From contig JABDBQ010000013.1 in assembly GCA_013288555.1 (NCBI GenBank), positions 1-60,672 of the forward strand: a stretch of DNA of 60,672 nt, written 5' to 3'. The stretch is from Bacteroidota bacterium. GTDB lineage: Bacteria > Bacteroidota > Bacteroidia > CAILMK01. Positions within the stretch are counted from its first letter, which is position 1, and each line of letters opens with the position of its first letter. Positions 44,438 to 52,815 of this stretch are shown one piece after another. A program made the position numbers and the translations under genes. The notes below the pieces were generated by a model that did not search any database, was not told the DNA's origin, and saw only the letters and a program-made list of their open reading frames with translations.

Positions 44438-46573
44438 TCAGTTCTTATAGACTGCCCGGTTTATTACAGTATTATTTTCTTTTATGATTTGCAGATAGTA
44501 GATACCATTTGTGAGGCCGCTTAAATCGACCTGTTTTTGTATAATACCCATCCCGCCTGCTGATTGTTCATAAACAATTATCCCTATTGCATTTACAAGT
44601 TTCACAGTAGTGTTCCCTGATGTATTATTGGTCCAGATCACATTTAACGTGGAATTTGTCGGATTCGGATAAGCAGAAAATGTATATGGCTGATTGGCAA
44701 CATCAACAGAGCGTATCATGGAGTATGCAAAAGCACCATTAAAATCAACTTGTTTTAGCCTGTAATAAAATGTTCCGGAAGGAATAGCGTCGATAAGATT
44801 ATCCATAGAAGAATAACTATTAAAGGCATTGGTAGTACCGTGACCCCGAACTTGGTCTATTGTTGTCCAATTCGCTGCATCAATTGATCTTTCTACATCA
44901 AAATAAGAATTGTTTTGCTCAGAGGCCGTGGACCAATTGAGGATGACCTGGTTGTCTTTGTATTGGGCTGTAAAAGAAATAAGAGACACAGGGAGAGGAT
45001 TTGTTCCGGTATTGTCACCAAAAGTAAAAAAACCGGGTGTAGCAGCCAATTGGGTAGAAGTTGCAGATGCTGTTACGGAACCGGAACTTGTTGTACCCGT
45101 TGGAGTTCCTGAAAGATCTGCCCATGAGCCACCACCGTTATCAAAGTATATGGTAATATCACTCACATTTGTAATTCCTGAAGAAGCTCCGCTTTTCCAA
45201 TTCAAGGTCACGTTTGCGGAAGAAGATCCTGTATTTTCCTGCAAGGTCCAATATTCTATGGAACTTGCTTTTGGCGCAGAGCCAGAAATGCCCGAAGTAC
45301 TGGCACTATGTGTAGATCTGAAATACTGTGCCGTAAAGGTTGCAGAGGAACCGATGCTGCCAATGCCAAGAGGTGCATATTTATTCGAATTGCCGAGCGG
45401 GAATATAAAAGATGTATGTGAGCCTGAAAGTGCATTGTTCTGTACAGGCCCGTCTACATAACTACTATTGCTTCCACCCGAATAAGGAGTAGTTGATGTC
45501 AAAATAAGTAAATCCGACGCATCAGTAGTGAGTATGCCATTAGTTAATGTAAGTGAATCACTCACAGTTGAGTTTCCATGTGATATTAGCGTTACACCCC
45601 CGCTTGTATTATCTATTATCAAATCATTGAAAGTAACTCCTGTAATAAATTGAGATGAAGAGCCGTTCATAACAACTTGTCCTGTTCCGGCAGAGAAATT
45701 GGAACCAGTTCCTGTTATATTCCCTCCTATATTTATGGTTTGCCAACTGGCGCTTAAAGTACCGGAAGAAAGGGTCAGGTTTTTACCAATAGTAATGGTT
45801 CCAATGGCCGAGACACCGTTCGAATTGGCTATTATCACGGTTCCGAATGTATTCGCACCTATCTGCTGGTTTGAAGTTCCTGTATATTTGACAACAAGAT
45901 TGGTCATAGTCTGTGTTGTCATCCCGTATTGATTCCCGAAATTATCTCCGGTTCCGATATTGTTAACGTCAATTGTACCATTACCGGTTAAGGTGCCAGT
46001 TCCTGTAATAGTATTTGAAGCGCCCGGAATAAGTTCAGCTCCTGAACTAATTGTAAGGGTTCCATTCACTACTATACTATTTGCAAATGATGTGGTACCG
46101 CTTGAAATGGTAAGATTGTTAAATGTATAACCATCAATGCTCTGTGTACTGCCATTGAGTACAATTGTAGAGGAGCCATGGTTAAAAACGGCGACAACCA
46201 TATCTCCACTCACAGTAAATGTACTTGAGCCACCATTAAGTATGCCAGTCCCATTTAAAAGGCCGGAAATGGTAAGTGAATTGCCTGATCCACCATTTAA
46301 TGAAGCTCCATTGTCAATAGAAAGTGTGAGGCATGCCAGCCCTGTGTTATCCAAAGTAGGATCCTGTGTATATCCGACTGTTGCATTATCAATTACAGCG
46401 TCTACTGATGAGGTTGGTACTCCTGCTGTCCAGTTTGTGCTGAGACTCCAGGCGGTACTTATGGCGCCTGTCCATTTTGTAGTTGTGGCATTTGCCCTGT
46501 AAATACCTGTAATTAAAACCAGTATCATGATAATAAAGCGGGGCTTTCCGAGAAAAATTTGGTTAGTTTTCAT
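44438..46573 (-). CDS. Large T9SS-exported repeat protein
   Basis: This 711-residue surface protein begins with a signal peptide (IIMILVLITGIYRANA). The next 430 residues are low-complexity beta-solenoid-like repeats (TISSGTTSFANSIVVNGTL, NITGTGSNFSAGTGQVVMNG), typical of adhesin passenger domains. A non-repetitive section follows, then the T9SS sorting domain: YTFSAYPNPTNSTLNVIW to IYYLQIIKENNTVINRAVYKN-type end. Its likely role is adhesion or biofilm structure. Confidence 0.85.
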   Translation of the reverse strand: MKTNQIFLGKPRFIIMILVLITGIYRANATTTKWTGAISTAWSLSTNWTAGVPTSSVDAVIDNATVGYTQDPTLDNTGLACLTLSIDNGASLNGGSGNSLTISGLLNGTGILNGGSSTFTVSGDMVVAVFNHGSSTIVLNGSTQSIDGYTFNNLTISSGTTSFANSIVVNGTLTISSGAELIPGASNTITGTGTLTGNGTIDVNNIGTGDNFGNQYGMTTQTMTNLVVKYTGTSNQQIGANTFGTVIIANSNGVSAIGTITIGKNLTLSSGTLSASWQTINIGGNITGTGSNFSAGTGQVVMNGSSSQFITGVTFNDLIIDNTSGGVTLISHGNSTVSDSLTLTNGILTTDASDLLILTSTTPYSGGSNSSYVDGPVQNNALSGSHTSFIFPLGNSNKYAPLGIGSIGSSATFTAQYFRSTHSASTSGISGSAPKASSIEYWTLQENTGSSSANVTLNWKSGASSGITNVSDITIYFDNGGGSWADLSGTPTGTTSSGSVTASATSTQLAATPGFFTFGDNTGTNPLPVSLISFTAQYKDNQVILNWSTASEQNNSYFDVERSIDAANWTTIDQVRGHGTTNAFNSYSSMDNLIDAIPSGTFYYRLKQVDFNGAFAYSMIRSVDVANQPYTFSAYPNPTNSTLNVIWTNNTSGNTTVKLVNAIGIIVYEQSAGGMGIIQKQVDLSGLTNGIYYLQIIKENNTVINRAVYKN

Positions 46574-46831
46574 TTTCTTTCAATTTTGGTTAAGATTATA
46601 ATTGAGACAATCTCAATTCTGAAAATGTTTATATTGAAAGAATGTGGAAAAGGGGCAATTTCAATTAATGTGATCCAAGATATTGATAATCTTGACGCAT
46701 CATACCATTAAGGAATTCAATTCCCGCGGCCAAAAAAAACAGAAGCTTTACAAATGGGCGAAATAAAATTAATCGGAAAATGTTTTGGAATGAAAAGTGG
46801 CTTGAAAAGGTTCGAAAGCCAGTGGTTTCTA

Positions 46832-47314
46832 TTAATGCCTCAGGATATGATCCATCATGCTCTTAACATGAGGCCCGAGGAAATAATAACATCCGCAAAT
46901 GGTAAATGAATAAAAAGTAAAGGAAAAGAGCATGTATAAACTCACTTTCCATTTATTCTTTATCAAGCGCATGGCCAGGAAAGTACCAATGGGTACCTGT
47001 AGAATCAAAGGCGTCAAAAATGCGATTCCGGCTAAACCATATGTTGACCTGAGTTTTACCATAAAACGGGTCCTTTTGGAGAACTTAACATAGGTTCGCT
47101 TTTTTATTTTGAAAAGCTTATTGAAGAAATTCAGGATTTTTAAGTCGAGAGTAGCGAAAAGATAAACGCCTATCATTCCACCAGAAATGGTAAGGATGAC
47201 ACAGGGCCAAAACCCGAAATTACCTATTGCAGCTGCAAAGGCAATCCCGGCGATAAATTTCAAGCCGCTGAAAACCAATACAATAATGCCATACAATATT
47301 TTTACGACCACCAT
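46832..47314 (-). CDS. Polytopic membrane protein, possible small exporter
   Basis: This 160-residue protein has four hydrophobic segments; loop motif FWPCVILTISGGMIGVYLF and GIAFLTPLILQVPIGTFLAM. The arrangement resembles small multidrug-export or DUF2062-type membrane proteins of Bacteroidota. It lies alone, 258 nt before the T9SS gene in the same direction. Confidence 0.5.
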   Translation of the reverse strand: MVVVKILYGIIVLVFSGLKFIAGIAFAAAIGNFGFWPCVILTISGGMIGVYLFATLDLKILNFFNKLFKIKKRTYVKFSKRTRFMVKLRSTYGLAGIAFLTPLILQVPIGTFLAMRLIKNKWKVSLYMLFSFTFYSFTICGCYYFLGPHVKSMMDHILRH

Positions 47315-47415
47315 TTCAATTCTTTAAATCCCCTTCTAATCCCCTTCACTTTAAAGCTTAACTCTAAATTTGCTTTGTAAATTGTAAAGTTAGCCTTTAT
47401 TTTTCAAATATAACA

Positions 47416-48453
47416 TTACTTAATGATTAGTGATAAAAGTTGGTTTTTTTTTGAAATATTAAGATAAGGTACTGGTAGAGCACCAAATCGGCGGTTGAAT
47501 GCTTCAACCGGTTCAATCATAGAACCCAGAAAATCAAATTTAAGCCCTTGTTTTGATGCTTTGAGAATGGCATGGTGTACAAGCAATGATAATGCGTCTG
47601 TCTTACTGGCTGATCTTGGCATTGTGTGTATTAACGCATAGATTGAATGGGAGTCTTTCATATATATTGATGACGCAACAGTATTACCTTTATTGTCCAT
47701 TGCAGTTAATGAAAACCCATTCTTATTTTTTAATCCGTATTGAAGCACTTCTTCCAGTGTTTGATATTGACTGCTCTCGTATATTGTTTTACCATCCTTT
47801 TTATTTTGATCCAGGACACCGATTAGCGCCTGGGCGGAGCTGTCTTCGATAATTTTTATCTCTTTTTTTTGTGCCGTCCTGATACTATTTTTTAATTCAG
47901 GAGAATACGTATTGAAAAGCTCCTGTTCCTCTAAGTCATAGGCATCCAGTATATAAGTATAAGATGTCGTTAAACGATAAGATTTCCAGTAAAAAGGAAG
48001 CGGATAGTCAAATTCGGGATGAAAATTATAATTTACATAACTAAGATTATTTGGAATTGCTTCAATGACTGCATTGATGACCTTTTTTTTGAATGAAAGT
48101 GATTTATATGCATTCTGGTATTCTTTATTCTGAATAATGATTCCCCAGTATTTTGCCATTATGGGTTGTAAGGCATAACTTATGCCCCATTTTCTTTTGA
48201 TTAAATAAGGCATAATCGCAACGAGTTCATCTCCGTCATAAACCACAATACCACTCCATTTTCCGGGCAAAATAACATCAAGATATCCGGTTTCCACAAA
48301 TATGGAGCCCTGTGGAGATCTTGCTACGAGATTATTCCATTCTGCTTTATTGATATTAGAATTGTGGAGCAGTTTTGCTTTCAAATCATTGATTTTTGCC
48401 CGAAAGATACAGGATTGTATTTTCAAAAACCATTTTCCATCCTTTCCATTCAC
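47416..48453 (-). CDS. FemAB-like GNAT acyltransferase
   Basis: This 345-residue protein has the doubled GNAT fold of the CelD/BcsL/FemAB group: GSIFVETGYLDVILPGKW, then FNTYSPELKNSIRTAQKK, then SIYMKDSHSIYALIHTM and LKFDFLGSMIEPVEAFNRRF near the end. It may add an acyl or aminoacyl group to a polysaccharide. The 5' end overlaps the upstream deacetylase-like gene by 68 nt if it starts at ATG 48453; TTG 48384 would avoid the overlap. It belongs to the small surface-polysaccharide group. Confidence 0.75.
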   Translation of the reverse strand: MNGKDGKWFLKIQSCIFRAKINDLKAKLLHNSNINKAEWNNLVARSPQGSIFVETGYLDVILPGKWSGIVVYDGDELVAIMPYLIKRKWGISYALQPIMAKYWGIIIQNKEYQNAYKSLSFKKKVINAVIEAIPNNLSYVNYNFHPEFDYPLPFYWKSYRLTTSYTYILDAYDLEEQELFNTYSPELKNSIRTAQKKEIKIIEDSSAQALIGVLDQNKKDGKTIYESSQYQTLEEVLQYGLKNKNGFSLTAMDNKGNTVASSIYMKDSHSIYALIHTMPRSASKTDALSLLVHHAILKASKQGLKFDFLGSMIEPVEAFNRRFGALPVPYLNISKKNQLLSLIIK

Positions 48454-49711
48454 CTGTTTCGCTCAGTGAATCATTATGAAAAAGTATGGTAAAAACGCCT
48501 TTATATGACCGTGTTAAATCAATTAAGCTTTTAATTTCGAGCCATGCATCATCTGGATTAAGCTGCATATATTTTTGGAGACCACGGTCCATTACCATTG
48601 TAGGATGAAGCGTAAGGCGGGAAATCATATTTTTACTCAGGTCAAACCACTTATAGGGCCTTGCCATATAGCTTTTATAGCCGGTATGATGTATGGGACA
48701 AATAGTATAATCATCTGATATTCCTGCTTCGTTAAGGTATTCAAATGTATCAGGCAAGCGGTATTTTAGAAAATGCATCCGCGAATTTGTGACTTTTACT
48801 TTGCTCATTTTTTCAAGCAAGGAGATTTCTTCCTGAATCATTTCCTTATCTCTATAGCTGGAATAAGATGGGTGAATGCCCGTTTCAATTCCTGATTCTG
48901 AAATCTTTTTAATCAAGTCAGCATACTCCTTCGTTTTGTGTGTATGCCGGCTATCATGTCTGGTTTTTCTGTTTATTAAAAAGAAAAACAGGATTTTATC
49001 TTTGGGAACACGTTTTATAATGTAATCAAAAACATCATAAGGATCTTCTCCTCCAAGCAACACCCACACGTGTTTTGCAACGGAATTCCATTTCAGACTC
49101 AAAAGTTTTTTTATTAAAGAACCAAGAGTAATTGCAAGTGATTTATGTTTGTATAAAAAGGGATTATCTATATCAAATGTAATTTTGTATTCAAATTCTT
49201 TTACCGTTTGATTGATAGTAGGATAGACAGACCTAAGCATTTGCAATACATGATTTGCATATATTTCTGCAATGGGTAAGCTTTGCCATTCATCCCTGTC
49301 TGATGAATCCTTGCTTTTTACATGACGTCCATGTTCATCGTACATATTTGAATGATAATATTCATATTGCGTAACCATATAAAACAGAGCCGACAAAATA
49401 TCGAAATCCACTGAATATTCAGGAAAAGCATGGCCGTTGAAATAAATTTTCGGGATTGGACCACTCGAAAGATTCGCATTTTTCTTTAGTATATCATTCT
49501 CGAATAAAAGTCCATCATCAGGAATGGAAATGTAGCTGTCTTTCTTAAAACCATATAGTAAAATAGGATCTCCATGAGTTTCTATAAGATTCATTTTTGA
49601 ATCTTCAGAAACAACTATTATTTCATAATCAATACCCAGGATTGTTCGAAATATAATTTCGGCTGCATATTGAAGCCTTTGGCTGTTTTTTAAACTATAA
49701 ATTCTTAACAA
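48386..49711 (-). CDS. Polysaccharide-deacetylase-like protein with DUF7033-type N-domain
   Basis: This protein of about 440 residues resembles bacterial proteins with a DUF7033 N-domain and a NodB-like polysaccharide deacetylase fold. The fold shows EYKITFDIDNPFLYKHKS (Asp dyad) and SGIETGIHPSYSSYRD (His residue), and GVFTILFHNDSLSETGEW near the end. I give TTG 49711 as start because it lies one base after the upstream stop; a longer frame reaches back to 49777. It is tightly packed between the Kazal-type gene and the FemAB-like gene, so these form an operon. Confidence 0.7.
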   Translation of the reverse strand: MLRIYSLKNSQRLQYAAEIIFRTILGIDYEIIVVSEDSKMNLIETHGDPILLYGFKKDSYISIPDDGLLFENDILKKNANLSSGPIPKIYFNGHAFPEYSVDFDILSALFYMVTQYEYYHSNMYDEHGRHVKSKDSSDRDEWQSLPIAEIYANHVLQMLRSVYPTINQTVKEFEYKITFDIDNPFLYKHKSLAITLGSLIKKLLSLKWNSVAKHVWVLLGGEDPYDVFDYIIKRVPKDKILFFFLINRKTRHDSRHTHKTKEYADLIKKISESGIETGIHPSYSSYRDKEMIQEEISLLEKMSKVKVTNSRMHFLKYRLPDTFEYLNEAGISDDYTICPIHHTGYKSYMARPYKWFDLSKNMISRLTLHPTMVMDRGLQKYMQLNPDDAWLEIKSLIDLTRSYKGVFTILFHNDSLSETGEWKGWKMVFENTILYLSGKNQ

Positions 49712-49712
49712 T

Positions 49713-50201
49713 CTAATATTTAATAAATTTCTTGGCCGCAAAATGACCATTGGCCACGGCATACATAATATAAACACCAGTAGGCAAAGTACTTACATCA
49801 ATCTGGGTTGAAACATCCAATATGCTTTCAAAATAATGGAAATATTTAGGACGCCCGTATTCGTCATAAATATATACAAAAGCATCTTCCTGTTGTATTA
49901 AATAGATTCTGTAATTCACCCAGGTCGAAGCCGGGTTTGGATAAATATGTGGAATGGTAATTTCTTCACAGGCTCTGGGTGTATAGCTATTTAACTGGGC
50001 CTGTGACCAATAACAAAAGTTCATATATGTATGCTGATCACATCCACATACGGGATTGTATGATGTATCAGTACATGGGGCTACATATCTGTTAAGCGTG
50101 TCTTTGCAGGCATTGAACTGTGCGTATGCCTTTGTTGCATTGCAAAATAGTGAAAGTGAAATAAAAAAAGAGATTGAAAAAAGCTTATATAATGGTTTCA
50201 C
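49713..50201 (-). CDS. Kazal-like domain protein with T9SS sorting domain
   Basis: This 162-residue protein has a GTG start and a signal peptide (FSISFFISLSLFCNATKAYA). A Kazal-type motif CTDTSYNPVCGCDQHTYMNF follows with its Cys pattern, as in serine-protease inhibitors. A T9SS type A sorting domain closes it: PHIYPNPASTWVNYRI to HFAAKKFIKY. This implies a surface-exposed or released protease inhibitor or binder. It is the upstream gene of the polysaccharide group on the minus strand and divergent from the CpsB gene. Confidence 0.8.
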   Translation of the reverse strand: MKPLYKLFSISFFISLSLFCNATKAYAQFNACKDTLNRYVAPCTDTSYNPVCGCDQHTYMNFCYWSQAQLNSYTPRACEEITIPHIYPNPASTWVNYRIYLIQQEDAFVYIYDEYGRPKYFHYFESILDVSTQIDVSTLPTGVYIMYAVANGHFAAKKFIKY

Positions 50202-50282
50202 GAGATACAGAGTTTCTACAAAGTTGCCGAATTATGGCGTAAATTCAGGAAAATTTGCTCATTTTTGTTCGGGAATTCAGAA

Positions 50283-51029
50283 ATGATGAGTATACTTTCA
50301 CGTGTTTTCAAACAAACTGCCCCTGCGTCAGGGCAATCAGTAGGCTATCTAAAAACGGATATGCATTCACATTTATTGCCTGGGATAGACGATGGTGTCA
50401 AAAGCTTCGAAGAATCAATAGAAGTGATTACGAGTTTGCAGGCGATGGGATATAATAAGTTTATTACTACACCGCATATCATGTCCGATTTTTATCGGAA
50501 CACACCTGAGGTCATTCGCAGTCTTTGTGATGAATTGAGGCTTGAACTGGCAAAAAGCAATATCGATGTTGAAATAGACTGCGCTGCCGAGTATTATATG
50601 GACGATATGTTTGATGAGCTGCTTGCTTCTAAATCATTAATGACATTTGGTGATAATAATGTTCTGGTTGAAACTTCATATTTAAATCCGGTAAGTAATC
50701 TTAAAGAGACATTTTTCAATATGCAGATGGCAGGATACCAGCCTGTTCTTGCCCATCCTGAAAGATATGTATTCATGTACAGTGATTTCGAACAGTATAA
50801 TGATATCTTTGGAAGGGATGTTTTGTTCGCTCTAAACCTTGGGTCTTTCGTTGGCTATTATTCAAAGGAATCAAAAAAAATAATTGAAAAACTTGTAAAG
50901 AATAAAATGGTTCATTTTATCGGATCCGATATTCATAATATGAGACTGATACCACATTTTCAAAGGGCCATACAAACTTCTGCTTATCAGCAATGTAGCG
51001 CTTATAAATTGATCAATAATAGTCTTTAG
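50283..51029 (+). CDS. CpsB/CapC-type tyrosine-protein phosphatase
   Basis: This 248-residue protein has the PHP-domain phosphatase fold of CpsB/YwqE. Metal ligands are visible in DMHSHLLPGIDDG (about residue 24), TTPHIMSDFY, VLAHPERYVFMY and FIGSDIHNMRL. These enzymes dephosphorylate the BY-kinase that regulates capsule assembly, but no kinase gene is next to it. ATG 50283 or 50286 is the likely start. The sugar transferase follows 30 nt later. Confidence 0.88.
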   Translation: MMSILSRVFKQTAPASGQSVGYLKTDMHSHLLPGIDDGVKSFEESIEVITSLQAMGYNKFITTPHIMSDFYRNTPEVIRSLCDELRLELAKSNIDVEIDCAAEYYMDDMFDELLASKSLMTFGDNNVLVETSYLNPVSNLKETFFNMQMAGYQPVLAHPERYVFMYSDFEQYNDIFGRDVLFALNLGSFVGYYSKESKKIIEKLVKNKMVHFIGSDIHNMRLIPHFQRAIQTSAYQQCSAYKLINNSL

Positions 51030-51059
51030 CTGCCTGGCTTCATTAAGGATTACCGGCAT

Positions 51060-51683
51060 ATGTATATTCATTTTATAAAGCCTGTATTTGATTGGATATT
51101 TGCTTTGATATGTACTATCATTCTGTCACCTGTCCTTATTCTATTTACAATCATCCTCACGATAATAAATGACCGGAAAGTTTTCTTTTTTCAGCAACGG
51201 CCTGGTCAAAATGGAAAGATATTTCTTCTACTGAAATTCAAGACATTATTGGACAAACGGGATGAAACGGGGGGTATATTACCTGATAACATGCGTCAAT
51301 TTCGTTTTGGCACTTTTCTAAGACATTATCATTTTGATGAATTGCCCCAGTTGATCAATGTTCTAAAAGGCGAAATGCAAATAATAGGCCCACGGCCATT
51401 GCTAGTGGAATATTTGCCGTATTACAATGATATTCAAAATAAAAGACATCTTTGCAAACCAGGGATTATAGGACTTTCGCAAGTTATGGGAGGTAACAGA
51501 CTGAGCTGGCTCCAGCGTTTACGGCTGGACGTTTTTTATGTTGAACATGAGTCTTTTGCCCTGGATTTACAGATTGTCATGCGAACATTTAAATATTTTT
51601 TTCAGAAGGAGAAAACAGCAGATATTGATTCAATTTTTAGTCTGGAATCTTTTATTGATTTTCGAAACAATAAGAAAAATTGA
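51060..51683 (+). CDS. Initiating sugar transferase (phosphoglycosyltransferase)
   Basis: This 207-residue monotopic enzyme transfers a sugar-phosphate to undecaprenyl phosphate, starting polysaccharide synthesis. One N-terminal hydrophobic hairpin (KPVFDWIFALICTIILSPVL) is followed by the catalytic domain with FFFQQRPGQNGK, then the HFDELPQLINVLKGEMQIIG segment and GPRPLL. The acid pair in HFDELPQ is catalytic. It pairs with the CpsB gene upstream. Confidence 0.9.
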   Translation: MYIHFIKPVFDWIFALICTIILSPVLILFTIILTIINDRKVFFFQQRPGQNGKIFLLLKFKTLLDKRDETGGILPDNMRQFRFGTFLRHYHFDELPQLINVLKGEMQIIGPRPLLVEYLPYYNDIQNKRHLCKPGIIGLSQVMGGNRLSWLQRLRLDVFYVEHESFALDLQIVMRTFKYFFQKEKTADIDSIFSLESFIDFRNNKKN

Positions 51684-51700
51684 GGATAAAAGATGGATGT

Positions 51701-52741
51701 TTAATTAGTCTGATCATTCATGTTTTTATCAATTTGCATCAGTTTTCTATAGCTCTCAAACCATTTGTGTTTTTCAAGAACCAGGGAAATCATAATTGCC
51801 CATATTGGGGCTCCGAAATAGAGCATCCTGGATACTTCACCGGATAAAATAGCATGTATAATTAGAGCAAATATTAATGCCAGACAAGGCCAATCAAGAT
51901 AAGGAATCCATCTATTTCTTTCTGATTTTCGTTCGGTAAATCCAACAAGAATAATAAATGTGAATGTACCCAAAATTGTAAATAGTTCACCTAATCCTCT
52001 CAAAGCAAATATTCTATGAAGGGTATAGGAAAAATTATCCGTATGATCGAAAGCATTAAGGAAACTACTTGAATAAGCTGTTCCGGCCTGTTGATCAATA
52101 AGCCATCTGGCTCCGAATATAATAACTCCCGACAGAACGAATAAAATAACCTGCTTCCATTTTGGAATACAACCCCAGAAAAATATGATGGAGGCAATAA
52201 AAATGAATGATTCTTTGGCAAATGGACCGATAAAAATGCAGAAAATCAATGCTTTGGCATCTTTCGATTTGATCCCATAAAGGGTCAATGCAATTATGAG
52301 CAGGTACAAGCTATCAGTCATGGGAATGCCCACTGTGTAATTTGTCCAGCTGCTTGTCATTATTGCTGTCATCGCGATAAAAGAAGAGACTGCTCCTGCA
52401 CCATAAAGCCTGCAAATATGAAAGATGACAACTGCAGCAAGAGATGTAATGATACAATTCACGATTAAAAAAGACAATCTCAGCGGCCATTCACTATCAC
52501 TTCGTTGCGGCCAAAGGCTTGTGTATATTTTAGAAATTGGGTAGGCAACCGCTTCAGCTATAAAAGGAACCGGAACCCTGTATCGCCGGGTAACACTCTG
52601 GTCCTTAAAATCTCCTTTGGCAATAGCCATATAAGTTTTGGCATCAATGCTATAACTAAAATCGAAATGCAGGTATGTGTTATATCCCGGCCCGATGATG
52701 ATCGAAAATGCAAAAAAGAATAATAAAAAGTTTGTTTTCAA
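51701..52741 (-). CDS. Polytopic membrane protein, GT-C-like
   Basis: This 346-residue protein has about nine hydrophobic segments. The first periplasmic loop carries HFDFSYSIDAKTYMAIAKGD, similar in place to GT-C glycosyltransferase acidic loops, and a second conserved patch is GIPMTDSLYLLIIAL. I cannot assign it to a specific family. It converges on the sugar transferase gene with 17 nt between the stops. Confidence 0.6.
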   Translation of the reverse strand: MKTNFLLFFFAFSIIIGPGYNTYLHFDFSYSIDAKTYMAIAKGDFKDQSVTRRYRVPVPFIAEAVAYPISKIYTSLWPQRSDSEWPLRLSFLIVNCIITSLAAVVIFHICRLYGAGAVSSFIAMTAIMTSSWTNYTVGIPMTDSLYLLIIALTLYGIKSKDAKALIFCIFIGPFAKESFIFIASIIFFWGCIPKWKQVILFVLSGVIIFGARWLIDQQAGTAYSSSFLNAFDHTDNFSYTLHRIFALRGLGELFTILGTFTFIILVGFTERKSERNRWIPYLDWPCLALIFALIIHAILSGEVSRMLYFGAPIWAIMISLVLEKHKWFESYRKLMQIDKNMNDQTN

Positions 52742-52815
52742 TTACGAATTATGAATTACGAATCATTTTGCGCCAGCCAATTATCACATTATCACATTGC
52801 CTCATTGCTTCATTA
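52740..52815. repeat. Low-complexity dispersed repeat between genes
   Basis: AATTACGAATTATGAATTAC followed by ATTATCACATTATCACATTG-type units. Such strings are common as dispersed intergenic repeats in Bacteroidota. No function is evident. Confidence 0.4.

Noticed and set aside
44910..46502. Several plus-strand frames opposite the large T9SS gene
   Set aside because: The minus-strand gene has a signal peptide, repeats and a sorting domain; the plus-strand frames have no family features.
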